DNA of 64,000 nucleotides from Penium margaritaceum (lineage: Eukaryota > Streptophyta > Zygnematophyceae > Desmidiales > Peniaceae). The notes beneath the pieces are model-generated. The model saw only the letters and a program-made list of their open reading frames with translations, was not told the DNA's origin and did no database searches. Location: the NCBI GenBank assembly GCA_023375785.1, contig SZWC01006738.1:45627-109626 (forward strand), in the 5' to 3' direction. Below, in pieces: positions 57,786 through 64,000 of the stretch. Position 1 is the first letter of the stretch; each line of letters begins with the position of its first letter. The translations under genes and the position numbers were made by a program.

Positions 57786-60700
57786 GCATACGATCTATGC
57801 GCAGAAATGGTTCTAGGGACAAGCGGGTCAAGCACATTGTTTGAAAGCGTTGGTTGACGTTTGCAAGGCATCTCGACGACGTCGAGGATGGTCATGCTGT
57901 TGGATTCCTCGAATAGAGAATTGACAGGCATGGCTAGAAACAATCAAAGACGGCTGCGGTGATCAGATGTATGCCCGAACGGCATCACAAAAAAACAGTG
58001 GTCTCGGTCGTTACCGACTGTGACGATCGCTGAAGGTTGAAAACTTCGTGCTGCCGATAGCAGTATGAAAAGATACTTCCGGAGAAGTACAAACCAAAAT
58101 TCAAACGGATAAATCACATGTGTGACGAGGGCGATTTCCTCAGATTTGGACCATGCTAAAGGTGGACGAACTCCTTCGTATCCGTAGATGGAACGTGCTA
58201 CAAAAGCCTCGTCGGTTGAGCACCAGTTCCAAAAAAAGAAAAATGCACGGCTTGCATGACCGCAGGAGGTCAGAGCGCTTGACCAAGTGCTGGAGAAAAA
58301 CCGCTTTTCAATCGGTCAAGGTATGCGATTCATACCATGTTACTTCAGTCTTGTGAAGTTGGGTACACGGCATGCGTGGAAAACGTGCACGACATGCACA
58401 AAAACCCTTATCCACTAACTCTTGGTGCATCAATCACGACATCAAGTTATGGATGAGTTAGGTTGACGAATGATCACAATGGTTTTGTGATAATTGATCA
58501 AGCTGACGATATCAGCTGATGTTTTGGATAAAAATGGCGACACAATTTCACCAAACAGGTGGTTTGGAGGGTGCAGAACGTGTTCTTTGAGAGTCGCACA
58601 TCTCATTGCGCTACAATGTTCAAAGGCCAATGTGATCGTTTCATGACTAAGCCAGTGTCATGACTATGTCATGAGATGTTGAACAAAGGTGTGTCCGTAC
58701 GCCGACTTTAATCCTAGAGGATTGACATCATACTGCCGGTACACAGTGTGTACTGGATGCATCAGTACCTTTTGGAGGTTCTGTGCATCATTAGTCATGG
58801 TCGATACAAACATTAGTCCATGATTGAACATGTCCAGGATGATACCTTTGAATAAATTCTCAATGGTGAAACCATTGACACCCTATCACTCGGTGAGTGA
58901 TGGATACACATCGTAGTACCCGGTTGGTACAGACGATAAAAACATACATGAGTGTACTCACAACCCTGTTCATGAGACAAGGATTATTGTCAATGAGGGT
59001 TGTAAATGCGCCAGAGAGTGGCGGAGACTCTTCGTTGGTTCAGCAACGATTTGAGACGCCGCAGTGCGGTGGTCGAAGATTGCAAGAGTCAATTNACATC
59101 GTAGTACCCGGTTGGTACAGACGATAAAAACATACATGAGTGTACTCACAACCCTGTTCATGAGACAAGGATTATTGTCAATGAGGGTTGTAAATGCGCC
59201 AGAGAGTGGCGGAGACTCTTTGTTGGTTCAGCAACGATTTGAGACGCCGCAGTGCGGTGGTCGAAGATTGCAAGAGTCAATTCTGGCGTATGACAAGATT
59301 GACCGAATGCCGAATGTGAACAAATTTGAGGACGAAACCTTCAGTCTATCATCACTCGATGAGTGAACATGTCATGGACATTGATAGACAAAAGTGCGTG
59401 AACCGATGTCGGTGACATGAGTTCACCCACAGTTCTGTGAAAGTTCCATTTCAAAGAAAACGAGCGACACTCCTTTTCTACTAATGGAGCTCCAGAGTAC
59501 TATGACGATCTCATAGTTTTCTACAAACCAACCATGACATAGTTCGGATCACAAAAAGGTCTTGGTTTTGTGTCTAAAGGTTATGACTAGGACCATAGAA
59601 ACGACCTATAAGCCGATAGCTTTATGCTAACAGCGTGTTAGCATCCACATCTTGGTGGTCCGACCGACCACATAACGAGTCATCATCGACATTGAAACAA
59701 AATAACGACCAGTGTGTCGTAACCAATGTTGATGTTAAAGGACTCTTCAAGATGGACCTTGAGAAACGATATTTCTCATCAGAATCTTTCGATGTTTTAA
59801 GAAATGCCTCAAAGTTAATGGCATCGTGACACGGTACACTAGCCGTGTACGTCACGATCTTCAAACATCATGCGGATGGATTCTGATTATGCCAAAGATA
59901 TGGTATAGCACCACCTATGCGATATCGACGTGCAAAATAAATCCAACATCCGATTTGTTGGAACCCAATCCATCTCCCAGAGAGATCATAATGACTATGG
60001 TGTAGTTGAACCATGCCTCACTGACCCGAAAGGTCACAGTGAACTGACTCAAGCCCCTTGGTTTTGGGGATGGTTAGTTGATGTACATTGTCGAATGCAA
60101 GTACAATATGTTTTTGGATATCGCTGCGGTGATATCCACGATTGTGGTGGTTTGTCAGATGTCTTCGATGAGGGCGATACCCTCTAAGTGCCTCCGACAC
60201 GGCATATGGAAAGCACTCTATTGAGTGGAAGTACTGAATGTACACAATTGAAGACATTGAAGCAACACGGATTGTTGCAACATGGCAAACACGATCCACT
60301 GGCGGGTTCCCGAATGGAACCCTTGGATGTGATGGCACAAACACAACAGAATTTAAAGAACTAGCTGTTCCAGGATCCCCGGATGTGATTCGGAAGTGTT
60401 CGACCACAATCACATGGAATTGACACCCAAAAGGTGTTCTTCCAACGTGTACCGCAATGATTGTGATCATGGTACACCCGTTGGGTGAATACCATACGAT
60501 GAATACTTTGTTCGTGGATTGAATCCATGGTCGTTGAGATCGGTTATCTCAGCTAACCTAGTTCAAAANGCCGCCTCCTTCAAAGATGGGTGCAATCTTT
60601 GAAAGGAAAAACAAGTGTGCTCAGCAACCATGTCTTAGGGCCTTGGTGCCTCCCAACCCTAAGATAAAGCTAGCATGCAAGTCGCATGGGCTTGGTGGAG

Positions 60701-61410
60701 CTTGGTTGAGTTCAGCCAACCAATCCACGGGTGCTGAACGAGGTCTAGTAGACCTACGCGTGGTCATGAACACGTGGTTGCAAACCAAAAGGATTGAAGT
60801 CCGGATCTTGGATTGCACGTATTGACAATGTTGCAAGGAGGTACCACCTTGACAGCAACCCCTTGGAAGAGATCATGTCCCAACGACATGGGAAGTGTTG
60901 TGTGGACCTGGACGGTTTTTGCGGGGACGCCCGGTTAATTGGTCGCAGGGACGCTCCTTGCAAAGGGGGAGGAGGCGTCACCACAACAGCTTGCTGAACA
61001 CGTACCACACGGAATGTGGGAAAATTAATTCTTTGTACCCTCTTCCAAACTGGCAAGACATTGTTGACAATGTACGTCCCAAAAGGCATCGACCATGCCA
61101 CCGATACACACGTGTGATGAGTCTTCGGTGAAGACTCACCAACACTTGTGAAAAGCGTACAAGGATTGTACGTGTCCCATCTTGGCAAGAGCCAAGGAAT
61201 TACGCGATCAACACTAGATGTTGAGCGCAAATGACCATATTCACAAAAACCACAAGAGTGTGGTTGATTGTGCGTGAACGTGACGCAACCGTGTTGCGGA
61301 TGACAAGAGTTCACACGTGTGATCTTGTTTGCGCTTCCTGTTGCATGGTTGGCATCATGATGTACGCGATGATCAAACCTCCGTGAGCAAATACGAACCG
61401 GGACGGTTCG
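57786..61410 (+). repeat. Dispersed five-base-loop hairpins, rest of element G
   Basis: Further perfect or near-perfect stems: 57786-57800 (CGATC), 57872-57886 (CGACG), 57971-57985 (CGAAC), 58051-58063 (CGATA), 58243-58257 (CGGCT), 58320-58336 (6 bp, CGATT), 58385-58399 (CGACA), 58473-58491 (7 bp), 58501-58517 (CGATA), 58551-58567, 58736-58756 (8 bp with a G-T pair), 58860-58878, 58885-58901 (CGGTG), 59352-59366 (CGATG), 59499-59517 (7 bp, CGATC), 59624-59644 (8 bp), 59655-59671 (CGACC), 59760-59778 (7 bp, CGATA), 60022-60036 (CGAAA), 60170-60184 (CGATA), 60262-60278 (CGGAT), 60304-60322 (7 bp, CGAAT), 60423-60437, 60535-60551 (CGGTT), 60674-60688, 60874-60890, 61118-61138 (8 bp, CGGTG), 61156-61172, 61208-61224, 61394-61410. 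The last lies five bases before the polypurine tract. Confidence 0.88.
58908..59282 (+). other. 187-bp duplicate around a one-base gap
   Basis: 58908-59094 and 59096-59282 are the same apart from about one base and are parted by a single N at 59095. Most likely an unmerged contig overlap. Confidence 0.85.
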
Positions 61411-61415
61411 AAGCA

Positions 61416-61427
61416 AAGGGGGAGGAA
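61416..61427 (+). other. Element G polypurine tract
   Basis: AAAGGGGGAGGA, touching the 3' LTR. Confidence 0.9.
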
Positions 61428-61873
61428 TGTAGCGTACGCACCATTTTTAGAGATAAAGATGTTGTTTAAAAATAGTTCCCATGTTTCGGGAACTCGAGGC
61501 CTAGGTTTCGGGCAGTTGAGGTCCAAGAAAACAAGTACGAGCTGGAGTCCAGTTCGACTCCAGCCCGGAATATATCTTTTGGCCTCATTTGAGGCAAGAG
61601 GAGTGTCGCGATAGAAATCCATCGCGTCACTCCTCCTCCTCTCTAGTTAGCCGCTAGGGTCCTATTCCCACGTGGATGTGCCACGTGGGACGATAGGGTT
61701 TTAGGTTGCATGTTTACATAAATGCCCTATGACGACTATGTCCATTCTTTGAGCGGTTCGTCTCAGCCAAAAGGGCTGAGGCGACCATTCGCTCTCTCTC
61801 CTGAGACGACTTTTCTGAGGGCCTACGTTTTTGGGTTCTGCAGTTAGTCGCAAAACAGCCCACGGCTGTTACA
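61428..61873 (+). repeat. Element G 3' LTR
   Basis: 446 bp, same length as the 5' LTR and about 98 percent identical by eye. TGTGC follows at 61874-61878 as the right target duplication. Confidence 0.95.
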
Positions 61874-61878
61874 TGTGC

Positions 61879-62195
61879 GCACTTTGTTGTGTGAGGGCAG
61901 CAATTACATTATGTGGGTGGAGAATGTGCGTCAGCTGGACGACTTCTTTACAAAGGCCTTCAAGCATGCATCATTCAAAAGGCCTGTTGTTTTGGTTGGT
62001 CTACATCCGTGAGTGAGTTATCTTGTATCTGTGAGCTCCCTCATCCTGTTCTTCCTTATGTATGCCCTCACTCTTCGTGTGACTTGTCGGATCATGGGGG
62101 CATGAGACCATGGAGGAGCGTGACTTGCGTTATGCACTGTTGATGTATGACCCCTGCACGTGTATGTGCACTGGTACCCACGAGTCATGGTGGAG
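61879..62195 (+). pseudogene. F2 RNase H tail and 3' leader to polypurine tract
   Basis: Resumes the F2 polyprotein after element G: VENVRQLDDFFTKAFKHASF matches the Copia RNase H end. The polypurine-like CATGGTGGAG lies just before the LTR at 62196. Fossil. Confidence 0.75.
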
Positions 62196-62939
62196 TGTTG
62201 TGATTTGTGTGTGCATTATCTCACTGATATGTGCCGTGACCTCTTGGCTGGTGTACATGCTTGTGCGGATGACGGACTTGGCGGGCGTTGACGAAAGCAT
62301 GCAATGAGCGATGGAGAGGACGTTGTACCATTTTGAGAGACGTGGCTCTTGTCTCCTTATGTGGAGTCTCCAACTTGGTAGCAGTGTGTGCCCAGCTCCA
62401 TCGTCAGCAGCCACAGGCGCTTATACCGCCAACAGTCATGGACGACTACTCTTTGTAGCATGGAGTCTACCTCGGCTTAAACAGACATAACTCTCATGTA
62501 TGATTTTTCTAGCTGATTGTGACTGCACAACTGCGCTTGCAGTGTGCATGTATTGGTATGGTCGAGTTTATGGGAAAACGGACGATGCCCGGGTTTGGGG
62601 TTGTCGGTCCTCTGGCAGGGCTCCTCGAGAAAAACCCACAGGCCACAGAAGAGTGTATTTTCCTTATTGGTTGGTAGACTGAGTAACAAGCCTCACACTG
62701 GTGAAGGCCTAGGTTAATATGTGAGGTGTCTCTCATCAAACCTCGTGCTTTCAACTCGGTCATTACTTACTTCCAACTACATTTTGGGTGCTAACTTTTG
62801 AGTCCGAGTGCTCTCTCTCATAACTTAGCAGCTAGCGCTCCTCCGGCACTAAGTTTGGACGTAGCGGGCCACAAGTTTCAATCCAAGTGTGTGAGGTGGC
62901 ATGAAATAGTCTTGTCTAGACTAGCGCAACATCATTTCA
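62196..62939 (+). repeat. Family-F 3' LTR of unit F2
   Basis: 744 bp, TGTTGTGATTTGTG to ATCATTTCA. About 20 percent different from 47868-48589, which dates the F units as old. Confidence 0.8.
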
Positions 62940-63691
62940 AGCTTGCCTATGCTGTGACAAAACACCCTCATACGACCAGCTCCATCCGTAGCAACGCTTG
63001 GCTGTCATGTCATTAGTAGTCATAGATAGCTCTCAGGAGCAGTGTAGTTGGTACTCGGGTTCGGGCAGCCATGACTCCATGTAGCTATTGTTGTTGATTT
63101 TGACTACACGAATGCGTTCCCAACAAGGATACTGAGATATGGTCCATTTTTCAGGCAAAACAGACAACGCCCGGGTTTGGGGCCGCCGGGTGTTTGGCAA
63201 GTCTCACCCTGGAAATTCTGTGAGAAACATTACTAGGATTACTAGGATTAGCTTTTATGGCTGATTTTCTGAGTATCAAGTCTTACAGAGCAGAGGTGAG
63301 GCTAGAACTGAGAGGGGTCTCAGTTAGTTGATCATTCTTCATTCCTAATCGGTCATTGCTTCCTTTCAGCTACAGTTTCGGCGCAAACTCTGGTGCGTGC
63401 ACTCTGAGTAAGAAACGAGAGCTCTCAGACTTTAGACTCTAGTGCAGCAAACTAAGGGGGCAGCAGAACCGATGTCGCTCTGCTTTAGCGACAGTGGCTA
63501 ACAGCAAGCGTGGTTTCTTGCACACTACATAAGCAAAGATGTTGCCTCAACCTGCACACTGCATAGATTCCTTTTGCTTTGCCCCTTGCTTGAGGGTTGC
63601 TGAGAGTGGGGTGTGTGAGTATGGATTGTTTAGCATCTTGTTGCGCACCTGTGTCAGTTCTGCATGTGTATGGACATGCGTACGACTAGGT
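62940..63691 (+). other. Family-F-like LTR fragment and flank
   Basis: From about 63050 the sequence shares CGCCCGGGTTTGGGG and neighbouring blocks with the other family-F LTRs, closest to the one at 33806. No pol motif was recognised between it and the next polypurine tract. Confidence 0.5.
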
Positions 63692-64000
63692 CATGGGGGA
63701 GTTTTGTGATGTGTACCATCCCCTTCTGTTTGTACAACTTATTGTGACCTCTCCGTTGTGTCCATGCTCGTGTACTTCCTTGATGCGGACCCAACTCATG
63801 TCGCAACACCGACGGGTGGTGATCCCACCCACTAGCAGCTCTCGGACTATTTGTAGGACGATCCTGATGCTTGCTGGGGTGCTCTACAGTTTTCCTTGAG
63901 TTAGTATAGTTTTATCGGTGGACTGGCTCTTGAGCATGGTTTTGAGAAAATGCGTGGAAGCTTCCTAGCAACACAACCGCTGACTAGGCGTCAGTGCCTG
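63692..64000 (+). repeat. Polypurine tract and start of another family-F-like LTR
   Basis: TCATGGGGGAG (63691-63701) is the family-F polypurine tract. TTTTGTGATGTG... then begins an LTR that leaves the window. Confidence 0.55.

Larger units (their letters stand above)
54104..61873 (+). mobile_element. Element G: hairpin-filled non-autonomous LTR element
   Basis: A 7.8-kb element with 446-bp LTRs at both ends, primer-binding site, polypurine tract and TGTGC target duplications, inserted in F2 RNase H. The LTRs differ at about nine positions by my count (about 2 percent), so it is the youngest datable insertion here. The interior shows no gag, protease, integrase, RT or RNase H motif on either strand. 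It thus fits the LARD class (large retrotransposon derivative), moved by enzymes of another element; orientation is set by the primer site and polypurine tract. The interior and LTRs are packed with short inverted repeats (separate entries). A one-base gap and duplicate at 59095 and a one-base gap at 60570 are assembly marks. Confidence 0.9.

Noticed and set aside
54104-61873. Retrozyme (LTR element with hammerhead ribozymes)
   Set aside because: I looked for the CTGATGA...GAAA hammerhead core in the LTRs and interior and did not see it; the element is also much longer than retrozymes.

Overview
The window is a stretch of plant-lineage nuclear DNA made almost entirely of LTR retrotransposons stacked in and beside one another. 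I see no convincing intact host gene, rRNA, canonical tRNA gene, CRISPR array or bacterial feature. The host is eukaryotic: Ty1/Copia and Ty3/Gypsy polyproteins, long LTRs, trinucleotide microsatellites and scaffold gaps. It is probably green: several primer-binding sites (PBS) match plant-type initiator tRNA-Met, either its 3' end (TGGTATCAGAGC) or its anticodon arm (GGGTTATGGGCCCAC). A streptophyte alga or seedless plant is plausible, but the sequence does not settle the species.

Layout. 1-2543: 3' part of a plus-strand Copia element (integrase, RT, start of RNase H), a one-base gap, then a family-E LTR. 2544-6473: unassigned DNA with three 240-bp tandem repeats. 6474-7385: 5' end of a family-D Copia element (LTR, PBS, start of gag). 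7386-30925: a minus-strand tandem array of three family-A Copia units (A1, A2, A3) sharing three LTRs at 17000-18060, 25441-26499 and 29157-30925. A complete family-C Copia element (8812-15709, 5-bp target duplication) is nested in A1 gag, and a family-D solo LTR (29355-30057) sits in the third A LTR. 30926-32986: 5' half of a minus-strand family-E Copia element. 33600-34520 and 44886-64000: old plus-strand family-F Copia remnants. 36790-42190: two decayed minus-strand Ty3/Gypsy pieces. 43925-44480: a large trinucleotide microsatellite with a gap.

The most unusual object is element G (54104-61873). It is a young LTR element with 446-bp LTRs, PBS, polypurine tract and a 5-bp target duplication, inserted in the RNase H part of a family-F element. 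Its 6.9-kb interior has no recognisable gag or pol. It is instead filled end to end with short perfect inverted repeats, mostly 4 to 11 bp stems around a five-base loop, very often starting with CG. Stems differ from hairpin to hairpin but change on both sides together, while the loops stay similar. This includes a roughly 17-copy, 50-bp GC-rich minisatellite and about twenty 'GTGC-CGATT-GCAC'-type hairpins. I read it as a non-autonomous element whose transcript is a chain of small hairpins; I know of no described family with this architecture.

Other points of interest are half-tRNA-type primer sites in three families, tRNA-like A/B-box modules inside LTRs, and two scaffold gaps flanked by identical sequence that look like assembly artefacts.
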